Shown: piece after piece, positions 16,866 through 25,501 of the stretch | Layout of the letters: every line of letters begins with the position of its first letter | Numbering within the stretch: position 1 is the stretch's first letter | Source: Planococcus salinus | GTDB lineage: Bacteria; Bacillota; Bacilli; Bacillales_A; Planococcaceae | Assembly (NCBI RefSeq): GCF_003719725.1 | Contig: NZ_RIAX01000017.1 | Span: 1 to 40,704, forward strand | Direction: 5' to 3' | DNA: 40,704 nucleotides | Notes under the pieces: generated by a model | Seen by the model: only the letters and a program-made list of their open reading frames with translations | Told to the model about the DNA's origin: nothing | Databases searched by the model: none | Translations under genes and position numbers: made by a program

Positions 16866-16983
16866 ACTCTTATTCCGAGCTGGTGGAGGGGGCAGGCCCT
16901 ATGAAACCCGGCAACCTGCTGCGTGCAATGCAGCGATGGTGCCAAACCTGAAGCAAGGCGCTTAGGCCTTGGATGATAAGAGT
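16866..16983 (+). ncRNA. SAM-I riboswitch (S box)
   Basis: Binds S-adenosylmethionine and stops metK transcription when it is plentiful. P1 is ACTCTTAT (16866-16873) with ATAAGAGT (16976-16983). The invariant core CCGAGCTGGTGGAGG, GGCCCTATGAAACCCGGCAAC and GATGGTGCCAA is present. A terminator hairpin follows at 17004-17043. Confidence 0.97.
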
Positions 16984-17003
16984 GAAAGGTGCTTATGATG
17001 ATT

Positions 17004-17043
17004 TCTCCTTTCCTCATTTTACTATGAGAGAAGGGATTTTTTT
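17004..17043 (+). terminator. Expression-platform terminator of the SAM riboswitch
   Basis: TTTCTCCTTTCCTCAT pairs imperfectly with ATGAGAGAAGGGA, followed by seven T. Upstream GTGCTTATGATGA can compete with P1, as in S-box switches. Confidence 0.85.
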
Positions 17044-17116
17044 ATGTCAGTCCCTTAATCCTCGTGTACAAAGGCCACAACGGCTTGAAGTTCAATCCAG
17101 AATGTTTGGAACGGAC

Positions 17117-17144
17117 TTGACATGGGAAACGAGTACCGTATCAA
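17117..17144 (+). promoter_or_regulatory. Possible second metK promoter downstream of the riboswitch
   Basis: Consensus TTGACA (17117-17122), 16-base spacer, and a mediocre -10 TATCAA (17139-17144), inside the 140-base stretch between the riboswitch terminator and metK. If active it would bypass SAM control. Confidence 0.3.
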
Positions 17145-17183
17145 TTTCGAGAGCAATCTCGCAGGATATAAGGAGGAACATTT

Positions 17184-18380
17184 TTGTCAAACCGTCGATT
17201 ATTTACGTCAGAATCAGTAACAGAAGGGCATCCGGATAAAATTTGTGACCAAATTTCGGATTCCATATTGGATGCCATTTTAAAAGAAGATCCCAACGCA
17301 CGAGTGGCGTGCGAAACAACTGTAACTACAGGACTTGTCCTGGTGTCTGGAGAAATTTCGACCAGCACGTACGTGGATATTCCGAAGGTGGTCCGTGAAA
17401 CGGTCCGTGAAATTGGCTATACACGTGCAAAATACGGTTTCGATTCAGAAACGAGTGCTGTGCTGACGGCAATCGATGAACAGTCGCCGGACATTGCGGC
17501 CGGAGTCAATGTAGCACTTGAATCCCGTGAAGGCCAGATGACGGACAAGGAATTGGATGATATCGGAGCAGGAGACCAGGGCTTGATGTTCGGCTATGCC
17601 ACAAATGAAACTGAAGAACTGATGCCGCTTCCTATCTCTCTGGCGCATAAACTGGCCCGCCGTTTGGCTGAAGTGCGCAAAGAAGAGATTCTTCCATACT
17701 TGCGCCCGGACGGGAAAACGCAAGTGACCATTGAGTATGATGAAAATAACCAGCCGCTCCGTGTTGATACCATCGTCATTTCGACGCAGCACCATCCGGA
17801 AGTGTCGCTGGAACAAATTCAGCGCAACATCAAAGAATATGTCATTAATGAAGTTGTTCCTGAAAAATGGATTGATGACGAAACGAAATACTTCATCAAC
17901 CCGACCGGCCGATTTGTCATTGGTGGCCCTCAAGGGGATGCCGGGCTAACAGGCCGTAAGATCATCGTCGATACCTATGGCGGTTATGCCCGTCACGGCG
18001 GTGGAGCCTTCTCAGGAAAAGATGCGACAAAAGTCGACCGTTCAGCTGCGTATGCAGCCCGTTATGTAGCGAAGAACATTGTAGCTGCCGGTCTTGCAGA
18101 CAAATGTGAAGTGCAATTGGCTTATGCCATCGGTGTAGCGCAGCCTGTCTCTTTGTCTTTCGATACGTTTGGTACAGGAAAAGTAAGCGAAGAGAAATTA
18201 ATCGAGCTTGTTCGTGCCAACTTCGATTTGCGGCCTGCCGGCATCATCAAAATGCTGGATCTTCGCCGTCCGATTTACAAGCAGACTGCTGCCTATGGCC
18301 ATTTCGGCCGCACGGATGTCGATCTTCCATGGGAACGCACAGACAAAGCATCTCTTTTGAAAGAGCAATCGGGAATTTAA
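17184..18380 (+). CDS. metK: S-adenosylmethionine synthetase
   Basis: Makes S-adenosylmethionine from methionine and ATP. The 398-residue protein has the ATP-binding [12 protein letters not shown] at residues 14-25, the signature [12 protein letters not shown] near residue 117, and the second signature GGGAFSGKD near residue 270, all intact. It starts with TTG at 17184, with AGGAGG 7 bases upstream. Expression is controlled by the upstream SAM-I riboswitch, a feedback loop on its own product. The gene ends in a hairpin terminator shared with the convergent gene. Confidence 0.98.
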   Translation: MSNRRLFTSESVTEGHPDKICDQISDSILDAILKEDPNARVACETTVTTGLVLVSGEISTSTYVDIPKVVRETVREIGYTRAKYGFDSETSAVLTAIDEQSPDIAAGVNVALESREGQMTDKELDDIGAGDQGLMFGYATNETEELMPLPISLAHKLARRLAEVRKEEILPYLRPDGKTQVTIEYDENNQPLRVDTIVISTQHHPEVSLEQIQRNIKEYVINEVVPEKWIDDETKYFINPTGRFVIGGPQGDAGLTGRKIIVDTYGGYARHGGGAFSGKDATKVDRSAAYAARYVAKNIVAAGLADKCEVQLAYAIGVAQPVSLSFDTFGTGKVSEEKLIELVRANFDLRPAGIIKMLDLRRPIYKQTAAYGHFGRTDVDLPWERTDKASLLKEQSGI

Positions 18381-18385
18381 ATGAG

Positions 18386-18420
18386 AAAAGACGGCCAAGC
18401 TCAGCTTGACCGTCTTTTTT
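18386..18420. terminator. Bidirectional terminator between metK and ytoA
   Basis: Stem AAAAGACGG.CAAGC (18386-18400) / GCTTG.CCGTCTTTT (18404-18418) with one C-A mismatch and a 3-base loop; A and T runs on the two sides. Confidence 0.92.
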
Positions 18421-18421
18421 C

Positions 18422-18934
18422 TTATTTTTGCAGTGATTTATAATAGATGCTTTTTTCAGCGTATTCCCGGATGATGCGCTCCATGTCCTGTTTGTCGTCG
18501 TCCCTCAGTTCACGGACGACTTTTGCCGGACGGCCGAGAGCCAACACACCGGGTGGGATGATTTTGCCCGGAGGAACAAGGCTGCCGGCACCGATGAACG
18601 CGCCTTCGCCGACTTCGGCACCATCAAGGATCAATGACCCCATGCCGATCAGTGCTCCGCTTCGGACTGTACAGCCATGAAGTGTCACCTGATGGCCGAT
18701 GGTTACATTGTCTTCCAGTACCAATGGGTTGTTCGGGCTTTGATGAAGCATGCACAAGTCCTGGATATTGGTTTTATTGCCAATAATGGTCGGCGCCACA
18801 TCTCCCCGGATGATGGTATTGAACCATACAGAAGAGTCGGCACCGATTGTGACATCGCCTGTGATGGTGGTGTAGTCTGCTAGAAAGACAGATGGATGAA
18901 TGGATGGGTGTTTGCCGTTGAATGGATAAATCAT
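18422..18934 (-). CDS. ytoA: Gamma-carbonic-anhydrase-like hexapeptide-repeat protein (YtoA)
   Basis: A 170-residue left-handed beta-helix protein of the YrdA/gamma-carbonic anhydrase family. Hexapeptide turns run from about residue 10 to 140 (for example ITGDVTIGADSSVWFNTIIRGD). The three zinc His positions are recognisable in MLHQSP and GHQVTLHGC. The loop carrying the catalytic glutamate of archaeal Cam is absent, as in most bacterial YrdA-type members, so carbonic anhydrase activity is uncertain. AAAGGAG precedes the ATG. The B. subtilis homologue also lies close to metK. Confidence 0.88.
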   Translation of the reverse strand: MIYPFNGKHPSIHPSVFLADYTTITGDVTIGADSSVWFNTIIRGDVAPTIIGNKTNIQDLCMLHQSPNNPLVLEDNVTIGHQVTLHGCTVRSGALIGMGSLILDGAEVGEGAFIGAGSLVPPGKIIPPGVLALGRPAKVVRELRDDDKQDMERIIREYAEKSIYYKSLQK

Positions 18935-19075
18935 GGAAAAACTCCTTTGAGAAAGATAAGATATTCTATAATCGTACCAAAACGCCGGGAAAGGTCAAAT
19001 TTGTTTTGGAGAATAGCAGCAAGCAAAAAGAAGTAGGTTCGAGTAATATAATTTATGAAACAAAGGAGGAGTTGG

Positions 19076-20092
19076 ATGGTTTTGCGTTACAGTATTTTGG
19101 ACCAATCGCCGATTTCAGAAAACAGTACACCTGGAGAAGCGTTAAAGCAGACAGCTGAGTTGGCCCAACATGCGGAAAAGTGGGGCTATACACGCTTTTG
19201 GATGTCGGAACATCATGATGCGGTAACACTTGCAGGATCTTCTCCGGAAATTCTTATTTCTCATGTGGGAGCGGTAACGAATTCAATCCGTCTCGGCTCC
19301 GGCGGTGTCATGCTCCCTCATTATTCAGCGTTCAAAGTGGCGGAGAACTTTAAACTGCTGGAAGCTTTGTATCCGGACCGCATCGATGTCGGTATCGGCA
19401 GGGCGCCAGGGGGGATGCCAAGGGCTTCTTATGCGCTGAATGAAGGAAAAAAACGCGATGTCAATCGTTTTCCGGAACAGGTAGATGAGCTGCGGATGTA
19501 TTTGACGGATTCGATCCCGGAAGACCACCCGTACTATGGCATGAAAGCAACTCCTTTGACAGAACAGGTCCCACCGATTTGGATGCTTGGTTCGAGTGAA
19601 AGTTCTGCACTGCTGGCGGCAGAAAAAGGTCTGCCTTATATGTTTGCCCAATTCATCAACGGAGAAGGCGGTCAAAAATTTGCGGCCACTTACCGGGAAC
19701 GCTTCAAGCCTGTTGAAGGAAGCGAACCGTATGTCGGTGTTGCAATTTTTGCAGTATGCCAGGAAACGGAGGAGGAAGCCGAGCGTGTAGCTTCTTCGCT
19801 GGATTTGGCATTGTGCATGGGAGCTCAGGGCATGCCATCAAAAGGCACACCGCCGCCGGAAAAGGCAATGGCTTATCCATATTCGAAATTCGAGAAGCTG
19901 CTGGTCGAAGAAAACCGCAGACGGATGGTTGTCGGAACACCGGAACAGGTCGGCGACCGGCTGGAACAATTGGCGGTTGCGTATGGCGCCGATGAAATAA
20001 TGCTGGTTTCAAACGCGTATGATTTCAATGATAAACTAAAAAGCTTTGAGCTGATTGCACGGGAAATGCAGAAGCGGCAAGCGGCTGAATAG
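19076..20092 (+). CDS. LLM-class flavin-dependent oxidoreductase
   Basis: A 338-residue bacterial-luciferase-like monooxygenase with a TIM-barrel fold. Visible are the N-terminal LDQSPI segment, FWMSEHHDAVTLAGSSPEILI, LGSGGVMLPHYSA, and RIDVGIGRAPGG, all diagnostic of the MsnO8 subgroup found across Bacillales. The ATG at 19076 has AAGGAGG 7 bases upstream; an earlier in-frame ATG at 19055 has no site. It is a single-gene unit with a terminator at 20098-20136. Flavin use is inferred from the family; the substrate is unknown. Confidence 0.88.
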   Translation: MVLRYSILDQSPISENSTPGEALKQTAELAQHAEKWGYTRFWMSEHHDAVTLAGSSPEILISHVGAVTNSIRLGSGGVMLPHYSAFKVAENFKLLEALYPDRIDVGIGRAPGGMPRASYALNEGKKRDVNRFPEQVDELRMYLTDSIPEDHPYYGMKATPLTEQVPPIWMLGSSESSALLAAEKGLPYMFAQFINGEGGQKFAATYRERFKPVEGSEPYVGVAIFAVCQETEEEAERVASSLDLALCMGAQGMPSKGTPPPEKAMAYPYSKFEKLLVEENRRRMVVGTPEQVGDRLEQLAVAYGADEIMLVSNAYDFNDKLKSFELIAREMQKRQAAE

Positions 20093-20097
20093 TATGG

Positions 20098-20136
20098 GAA
20101 AGCGATTTTCAGGAGCCAACTGGAAATCGCTTTTTT
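20098..20136 (+). terminator. Terminator of the luciferase-like gene
   Basis: AAAGCGATTT pairs with AAATCGCTTT, closed by a short inner helix, followed by a T-run. Confidence 0.85.
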
Positions 20137-20183
20137 CTTATGAGTGAAAAAAGAAGAAAAAAATACCGATTTATTAAAAATAC

Positions 20184-20207
20184 GTTTTCAACTCCCAAAA
20201 TGGGTTA
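20184..20207 (+). promoter_or_regulatory. Candidate sigma-B promoter of the CBS-domain gene
   Basis: GTTTTC (20184-20189), 12-base spacer, GGGTTA (20202-20207), resembling the sigma-B consensus. It would give a 5' leader of about 130 bases. Confidence 0.4.
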
Positions 20208-20341
20208 AAGGATACTAGTGACGTTGAAGGGAGGGGTGTTGTCGAGAGCCACCAGGAACTGATGATTGCAGTCGCCGGGAAATTGGCCAAATGCAGATTG
20301 GGGAATGAAGATAGAACAAGTCAATGAAGGAGGCAGTATTC

Positions 20342-20767
20342 ATGAAAGTCACAGAAATCATGACAACTGATGTAGAAACATGCACACCTGATACGACCCT
20401 CCAGGAAGTGGCAACCAGAATGCTGGAACTCGATGTGGGTTCAATTCCTGTCAGTGATGACAATAAATTGCATGGAATCATCACGGACCGGGATATCGTG
20501 ACCAGAGGCATTGCAGCCCAGTTTTCGCTCGACACGCCAGTATCACAAATACTTTCTTCAAATATGATTACAGGAACTAAAGATATGGACGTTGAAGAAG
20601 CAGCGAGCTTGATGGCGCAGAACCAAATACGCCGTCTTCCGATTGTGGAAAATAACCAAGTGGTCGGGATTGTTTCATTGGGTGATGTAGCGGTAAAAGA
20701 TCCTTCCGATGCCGATGCAGAAATCGCACTGGAAGATATCTCTGAACCAGCAGAACCCGACAAGTAA
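20342..20767 (+). CDS. CBS-domain pair protein
   Basis: A 141-residue protein made of two CBS motifs (about residues 1-60 and 70-130), forming one Bateman module that normally binds adenine nucleotides. Segments IMTTDVETCTPDTTLQEVATRML, GIITDRDIVTRG and IRRLPIVENNQVVGIVSLGDVA are typical of the YhcV-like stand-alone class. The ATG at 20342 is set by AAGGAGG 8 bases upstream. A sigma-B-like promoter upstream and a 14-bp terminator downstream suggest a monocistronic stress gene. The protein it regulates cannot be deduced. Confidence 0.88.
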   Translation: MKVTEIMTTDVETCTPDTTLQEVATRMLELDVGSIPVSDDNKLHGIITDRDIVTRGIAAQFSLDTPVSQILSSNMITGTKDMDVEEAASLMAQNQIRRLPIVENNQVVGIVSLGDVAVKDPSDADAEIALEDISEPAEPDK

Positions 20768-20810
20768 GTGAACCAATTTGGAAAGAAACCAACAGCAGAA
20801 GAATGTACAG

Positions 20811-20850
20811 GAAGGACAGCTGCTTATTTTTAGCAGCTGTCCTTCTTTTT
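20811..20850 (+). terminator. Terminator of the CBS-domain gene
   Basis: Perfect 14-bp stem 20811-20824 / 20832-20845 with a 7-base loop and five T. Confidence 0.95.
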
Positions 20851-21076
20851 GAATTATGGTTTCCAATCCGGACAAAAGGTGTATATAAATAATAAAAGAT
20901 TTTAAAGATTGAAAAAAGATAAAAGTTTTTGCCGCTTCAAGAAACCGCATGGCTGATCGGGAGTCCTGGCAGCCAAATAACAGGTCAATGGATGAAGTAT
21001 GAATTGATTGGGGATTTTGAACTTCGGATGAAGGAGGTATCTGCTGTGTAGAACGGTATAAGAAAGGAGTATCGCC

Positions 21077-21550
21077 ATGACTTTTTATAAAAAGCTTGGG
21101 CCTGTCTTTTGGATGCTTGCCATTGCCCTGGTTCTGTCTGCCTGCAGTGATCCCATTTACAGTGAGCTTGGTGTAAGTGCTGATGAATCGCCTTTATTCG
21201 AAGAAAAAGACCGAAGAGAAGGGGCAAAAAAGACCTTTATTATGGTAGACTTGGCTTCCGAAGGCTCCGGTGAAGACGATGCAAAAAAATCGATGGCAGA
21301 CTCGTTCAGTAAACTGAAGGAAGAATATCGGGTTGCTACGATTATGCTGATTGATAAAGAGCAGGAAGACTGGTACGGCGTTTATATGGAAGACGATACG
21401 GTCATCAATTATATAAAAGCTTCTACTGAAGAGAATTTGATGGAAGAAGAAAAGGCTCTTTTGGACTTCTACAGAAGTGTGGAGGATTCCGACTTTCCGG
21501 TAATCCATTTTTCAAGTGAACCTATCTTGGATTTGAAGTATGATCATTGA
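21077..21550 (+). CDS. Uncharacterised lipoprotein
   Basis: I do not recognise a family. The 157-residue product begins with a lysine-bearing signal peptide and a lipobox LSACS (Cys near residue 24), so it is probably anchored outside the membrane. The mature part is acidic and rich in Asp/Glu. It has a beta-alpha pattern around TFIMVDLASEG and YRVATIMLIDKEQEDWYGVYMEDDTVINY. AGAAAGGAG precedes the ATG. It is convergent with the LCP ligase gene; the two might share a cell-surface role, but nothing in the sequence proves it. Confidence 0.75.
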   Translation: MTFYKKLGPVFWMLAIALVLSACSDPIYSELGVSADESPLFEEKDRREGAKKTFIMVDLASEGSGEDDAKKSMADSFSKLKEEYRVATIMLIDKEQEDWYGVYMEDDTVINYIKASTEENLMEEEKALLDFYRSVEDSDFPVIHFSSEPILDLKYDH

Positions 21551-21651
21551 TGGACACTAACTGGCCTCACCGGCAACCGGAACCTGTCCACGTTGAGCAG
21601 GGTAGATTCTTTTCACTTCACCCACTCGGTTACTTCATGAAGGAAAAGCGG

Positions 21652-21677
21652 AAGCTCACAACCCGTGTTGTGAGCTT
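21652..21677. terminator. Hairpin at the 3' end of the LCP gene
   Basis: Perfect 11-bp stem AAGCTCACAAC / GTTGTGAGCTT with a 4-base loop, covering the LCP stop codon. The flanking T-run is poor (CCGCTTTTCC on the minus strand), so it may be a weak terminator or an mRNA end stabiliser. Confidence 0.55.
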
Positions 21678-22704
21678 ATTGATTGTCTTCAGTTGTCTCT
21701 GCCGCTTCGCTTTCAGTTTGTTCGGCCGGTTTTGTCTCTTCATTCAATTCCAAATGATCCTGCAATGTCTCTTTTGTTTCGGACAGCGCATTCTGGTCCA
21801 GCTGCCAGTAGTACACGCCGGTGGACATGTCATCATAGCCGGCTAAAGTAATATTTTCGATGTCCGGCTCTCCGTCCTTTCCATATTCCAGAAAGGAGCG
21901 CATGTCATCATAAGTCAGATCGGTTTTCATGTGGTCGCTGACCGCATCAATGACCCGTCCGTATTTCATAAAGGAAGAAACGGATAAAATCTCGTCCATG
22001 ATGGCTTCAAGAATCATTTGCTGTCGTTTGCCTCGTTCAATATCATTGTCGTAAATGCGGGTCCTGGCCAAAGCGAGGGCTTCACGACCATTCAATGTTT
22101 GAATGCCTTCCTCCAGGACAATGGCATTTGCCACGTCGTTCTCGTCTTTTTCTGACAGGTCATAAGGTACGTCCACTTCAATACCGCCCAATGCATCCAC
22201 TACTTCAATGAATGCTTCGAAATCCATACGTACATAATAATCGACAGGGACTTCAAGCAGTTCCTCCACACTTTCAATCGTGGAAACGGCTCCATTGTAA
22301 CCGTATGCATGCGTGATTTTGTCTTCAAACCCGGCATCGGGAATATACGTATAGGTATCTCTTGGAATACTGACCAGTTTGACGGATTTTTCTTCATTGT
22401 TCAGTGTGGCCAGGATCAAAGCGTCGGAAAGAGTGTCTTCCTGGTCCTGATTTCTTTTTTCACTGTTGTCAATACCGATGAACAGGACAGAGATATTGTC
22501 ATGCAGGGGTTCCACTTGTTTTTCCCGGAACTGTGACATTTCCCGTCCCGTCGCGTCTTCATAAGCGTTATCAGCTGCCGTCTCCACTTTTTTCAGTAAA
22601 TAGACGGCGTAGACAGAGACACTAAGAAGTAAAGTAACCGTAACGGCAATAAGAATAATAATAATCGTACGTTTTTTATCAGCAGAAGGGCTTTTGGGGC
22701 TCAT
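21676..22704 (-). CDS. LytR-CpsA-Psr family cell-wall polymer ligase
   Basis: Membrane-anchored phosphotransferase of the LCP family, which attaches wall teichoic acid or other polymers to peptidoglycan. The 342 residues have a short cytoplasmic start, one transmembrane helix (about 12-34), and an extracellular LCP domain with SVLFIGIDNSE, DTLSDALILATLN, SIPRDTYTYIP and the Arg-rich ALALARTRIYDNDIERGKRQQ. A low-complexity Glu/Thr tail follows. GAGGAG lies 8 bases before the ATG. The domain is complete; which polymer it attaches (TagT/U/V-like) cannot be told. Confidence 0.92.
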   Translation of the reverse strand: MSPKSPSADKKRTIIIILIAVTVTLLLSVSVYAVYLLKKVETAADNAYEDATGREMSQFREKQVEPLHDNISVLFIGIDNSEKRNQDQEDTLSDALILATLNNEEKSVKLVSIPRDTYTYIPDAGFEDKITHAYGYNGAVSTIESVEELLEVPVDYYVRMDFEAFIEVVDALGGIEVDVPYDLSEKDENDVANAIVLEEGIQTLNGREALALARTRIYDNDIERGKRQQMILEAIMDEILSVSSFMKYGRVIDAVSDHMKTDLTYDDMRSFLEYGKDGEPDIENITLAGYDDMSTGVYYWQLDQNALSETKETLQDHLELNEETKPAEQTESEAAETTEDNQ

Positions 22705-23007
22705 AGGCAGGTCTCCTCTAGTAGGATTGGGTGACTGAAAAAAGGTGTGATGGTTATAGGTTATATATTATAACGAAAATCAGCAGTTTTTTATATTAAG
22801 CTCTCTTTATATTACCATTAAAAATTGAATTTCCCGACAGGCAGAAGATTAAAATGACGCTTTTTTGAAATTTAATGAAATTCGCATACCGCCATAGAAA
22901 AGTTGGAAATTAAGCAAAGGCACTGCTGAAGAGGAAAGTGAAGAGGATGCAAGAAAGAGATATGCCAGTTTTATACATGCATGGAGAGGACATGTGCTGT
23001 AGTCGGT
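22705..23007. other. Intergenic region upstream of the LCP gene
   Basis: AT-rich, with TATAAT on the minus strand near 22770 as a possible LCP -10 box but no convincing -35. A 20-codon frame at 22947-23009 has a fair ribosome site but no other support. I see nothing else. Confidence 0.4.
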
Positions 23008-23052
23008 AAAAAAAAGAAATTCAACAGCAATAATCGTATTGCTGTCGAATTT
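23008..23052 (-). terminator. Terminator of the DUF305 gene
   Basis: Sixteen-pair stem (23017-23032 / 23037-23052, one mismatch) with a 4-base loop; on the minus strand it is followed by C and eight T. Confidence 0.92.
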
Positions 23053-23081
23053 TCTTTCTCAAGGGAAAGAGAAGGGAACGA

Positions 23082-23534
23082 TTAATCCTCCTGCTCCAAT
23101 TCTTCTATCAGTCTTTTCATTTGTTCAATTTCTTCACGTTGTGTCTCAATAATTTCATCTGCCAGCTCTCTTGCCCTAGGATTTGAAATGTTTGCCCGTT
23201 CACTTGTCAAAATGGCGATGGAATGGTGGGGAATCATCGCTTTCATCCAGCCGGTGTCCTGGATTAATACCTGACTTCTGACCAGCCAGAGGGAAAGTGC
23301 AAACACAATGGCGCTGCCTGCTAAAATCAGAGAATTCACCTTCTTATTCTTATACATCGGCCACATGAACAGCATCATGACGATTGCCATGACGGAGCCC
23401 ATGATCAAAGCCATATAAATCCTTGTTTCACTGAACGTAATGTGATCAAATTGAAAAACATTTAAATACATCAGCCAATACATCAAAAAGGTGGAAGTCA
23501 GAATCATAATGCCGAACTTTACGTAGTTATTCAT
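23082..23534 (-). CDS. DUF305 membrane protein
   Basis: A 150-residue protein with about four N-terminal hydrophobic helices (roughly 8-27, 37-58, 67-85) and a C-terminal helical segment carrying the DUF305 hallmark MIPHHSIAILTSERA followed by a charged Glu-rich tail. DUF305 proteins are often near copper- or metal-handling genes; the paired His may bind metal, but no activity is established. The start has GAAGGAGAGG upstream. It lies next to the DUF302/rhodanese locus but points the other way, so a role there is possible but unproven. Confidence 0.85.
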   Translation of the reverse strand: MNNYVKFGIMILTSTFLMYWLMYLNVFQFDHITFSETRIYMALIMGSVMAIVMMLFMWPMYKNKKVNSLILAGSAIVFALSLWLVRSQVLIQDTGWMKAMIPHHSIAILTSERANISNPRARELADEIIETQREEIEQMKRLIEELEQED

Positions 23535-23911
23535 GAAATCCTCTCCTTCTTAGTAAATTTTAAAAGACATATTTCTTTATTTGTATACCATTTAAACCTA
23601 CATATAAACTTGATGAATAATGGAGAGGTTGACCCAAAGTTTGCGCGGCTTTATATCCACGTGGTTGAATGGCCAAAGAAAGACGCTTCTGTATAAGGAG
23701 AAAACCTGTTGAAAAAGATACGAAGCAAATAAACAGCCCCTTTTTCTATACTCCAATCTATTGCACTGTCCGCAGAGACTTGCTTTTCAGTGAGGAAAGG
23801 CGGGTGATTTTTCCACAGATGGTAGAGGAATTTTTAGCGGAGGTTTTATTCGTCAAAATGAGGGAAATTCATCAAAAGAATAAAGTTGTAAAATTGAAAG
23901 GAGAGATACGC
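23535..23911 (+). other. Long leader region before the DUF302 gene
   Basis: Contains a promoter candidate TTGACC (23629-23634), 17 bases, TATATC (23652-23657), implying a leader of about 250 bases. The DUF302 frame stays open back to an ATG at 23669 without ribosome site, so that extension is probably not translated. Near 23697 an AAGGAG site precedes a TTG-started frame of only 7 codons. No CstR-type palindrome is seen here. Confidence 0.45.
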
Positions 23912-24295
23912 ATGTTTGATTACACAGTTGAAACATCAAAAAGTAAAGACGAAGCAGTGCGTGTACTGGAGGAAAATTTGAAGGAACAGAAATTTGGCGT
24001 CTTATGGAACTTCGACCTCACCGCAAAACTTCAGGAAAAAGGAACCGACTTTGATACACCTTATACAATCCTGGAAGTCTGCAACCCGCAGGAGGCGAAC
24101 CGGGTGCTGTCGGAAGATCTGCTAGTCGGCTACTTTTTGCCCTGCAAAATTGTTGTGTATGAAGAAAAGGGTACGACAAAGATCGGGATGCCAAAACCAA
24201 GTGCCTTAATCGATATGGTGCAGAACGATTCCATCAAAGAAATTGCAGTAGATATAGAAGAAAGACTGATTGGGTGCATTGATAAGACGGTCTAA
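23912..24295 (+). CDS. DUF302 family protein
   Basis: A 127-residue protein with one DUF302 domain: the opening FDYTVETSKSKDEAVRVLEENLKEQKFGVLW, the middle ILEVCNPQEANRVLSEDLLVGYFLPCKIVVYEE, and a closing KIGMPKPSALI are typical. DUF302 domains are common beside sulfur-transfer and metal-resistance genes and two conserved Cys are present (near residues 59 and 77); the biochemical role is not established. The ATG at 23912 has AAAGGAG 8 bases upstream. It lies 79 bases before the first rhodanese-dioxygenase gene and may be cotranscribed with it. Confidence 0.85.
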   Translation: MFDYTVETSKSKDEAVRVLEENLKEQKFGVLWNFDLTAKLQEKGTDFDTPYTILEVCNPQEANRVLSEDLLVGYFLPCKIVVYEEKGTTKIGMPKPSALIDMVQNDSIKEIAVDIEERLIGCIDKTV

Positions 24296-24326
24296 CAGTT
24301 GAGTCTGAAAAATTTTTAAAAGCCAA

Positions 24327-24344
24327 TATACCCCGCCCCGTAAA
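24327..24344 (+). promoter_or_regulatory. Degenerate CstR-type operator before the first dioxygenase fusion
   Basis: Left half TATACCC is perfect, right half (CCGTAAA) is poor. The surroundings resemble the operator at 27294-27311. It lies 30 bases upstream of the gene; a -35/-10 pair is not clear. Confidence 0.4.
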
Positions 24345-24374
24345 TGTAAAGTTAAAGATGAGGAGGAATGTCTT

Positions 24375-25493
24375 ATGACGGTGAAATCGATATCTCCAAA
24401 AGAAGTCGCAGATCAGGTGATCAACCGGGAGCCGGTTTATGTGCTGGATGTCCGGGATAACGAGTCATCGGAAGATTGGCAAATTGAAGGCAGTCATGTT
24501 CAACTCATCAATATCCCTTTTGAACAGCTGAAGGGTTCGGATCCATCTCAATTTACAGAACTTCCGAAAGACAAACCTTTGTATACAGTGTGTGCGAAAG
24601 GCAACACTTCGCAAAAAGCTGCCGAACTATTGGCTGACAATGGATTTGGTAATGTCTATTCGATTGAAGGTGGAATGGCTGCATGGAGTGAGCAGCTGGA
24701 ACCGGTCAAAATCGGAGAAGTGAGTGGAGGAGCTATTTACCAATTTGTCCGCCTGGGGAAAGGCTGCCTTTCCTATCTAATTGAATCGGACGGCAAAGCA
24801 GCTGTTGTCGATGCAAATCGGATGACGGAAGTATATGAACAGTTTGCAAAAGAACAAGGCATCGTGATTGAACAGGTACTTGATACACATTTACATGCCG
24901 ATCACATCTCAGGAGGAAAAAAGCTGGCAGAAGCGAGTGATGCCGTTTATCATTTGCCGCCTCAGGATGCAGAAGAAGTCATCTTCGATTTTGAGCCGAT
25001 AACTGATGGAACAAAGCTGTCTATCGGAAAAGCGACAATCGAAGCTGTATACTCGCCTGGGCATACGATCGGCAGTACGACGTTCATTGTGGATGGGAAG
25101 TACTTGTTGACCGGCGATATTCTGTTTGTCGAATCCATCGGCCGTCCTGATTTGGCAGGAAAAGCGGGAGATTGGGCCGATGATTTATATGTGACGTTGT
25201 ATGAACGCTATAAAGAGCTGGCTGGGGAATTGCTTGTCCTGCCGGCACATTATGCAGATCCAAGTGAAATGAATGAAGACGGAAGCGTTTCGGAAAAGCT
25301 GAACGTTTTATATGAAAAAAATGAAGGTCTGCAGATAAAAGATGAAAACCAATTTATCAAGCGAGTGACAGAAGACTTAAAAGAACAGCCGAATGCATAT
25401 GAAGAAATCCGGCAAACCAATATGGGCAGACTGAAGCCTGAACCGGAGAAAGCAAAAGAAATGGAAACCGGCCCAAACAACTGCGCTGTTTAG
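24375..25493 (+). CDS. Rhodanese-MBL fold persulfide dioxygenase fusion, copy 1
   Basis: Predicted two-domain enzyme of 372 residues. Residues 1-110 form a rhodanese with Cys73 in the loop CAKGNTS. Residues about 120-330 form an ETHE1/glyoxalase-II-type metallo-beta-lactamase with [11 protein letters not shown] (His172, His174, Asp176, His177), PGHTIGST (His230) and TGDIL (Asp248). Such domains oxidise persulfides to sulfite, while rhodanese moves sulfane sulfur to a nucleophile, as in staphylococcal CstB. In CstB and Burkholderia PRF the dioxygenase comes first; here the rhodanese is N-terminal. Its loop lacks the usual Arg (CxxGxR). A good AGGAGGAATG site precedes the ATG. A paralogue lies at 28373-29500. 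Confidence 0.88.
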   Translation: MTVKSISPKEVADQVINREPVYVLDVRDNESSEDWQIEGSHVQLINIPFEQLKGSDPSQFTELPKDKPLYTVCAKGNTSQKAAELLADNGFGNVYSIEGGMAAWSEQLEPVKIGEVSGGAIYQFVRLGKGCLSYLIESDGKAAVVDANRMTEVYEQFAKEQGIVIEQVLDTHLHADHISGGKKLAEASDAVYHLPPQDAEEVIFDFEPITDGTKLSIGKATIEAVYSPGHTIGSTTFIVDGKYLLTGDILFVESIGRPDLAGKAGDWADDLYVTLYERYKELAGELLVLPAHYADPSEMNEDGSVSEKLNVLYEKNEGLQIKDENQFIKRVTEDLKEQPNAYEEIRQTNMGRLKPEPEKAKEMETGPNNCAV

Positions 25494-25501
25494 AACAGAA
25501 G

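Noticed and set aside
19033..19046. tRNA-like GTAGGTTCGAGT segment upstream of the luciferase-like gene
   Set aside because: Only half a T arm is present, with no pairing strand or other tRNA parts.
22947..23009. 20-codon frame with a His/Cys-containing end
   Set aside because: A fair ribosome site exists but the frame is too short and ends within the opposite-strand DUF305 terminator; no further support.
23669..23911. 81-residue N-terminal extension of the DUF302 protein
   Set aside because: No ribosome site at 23669, and the DUF302 domain begins exactly at the well-placed ATG 23912.
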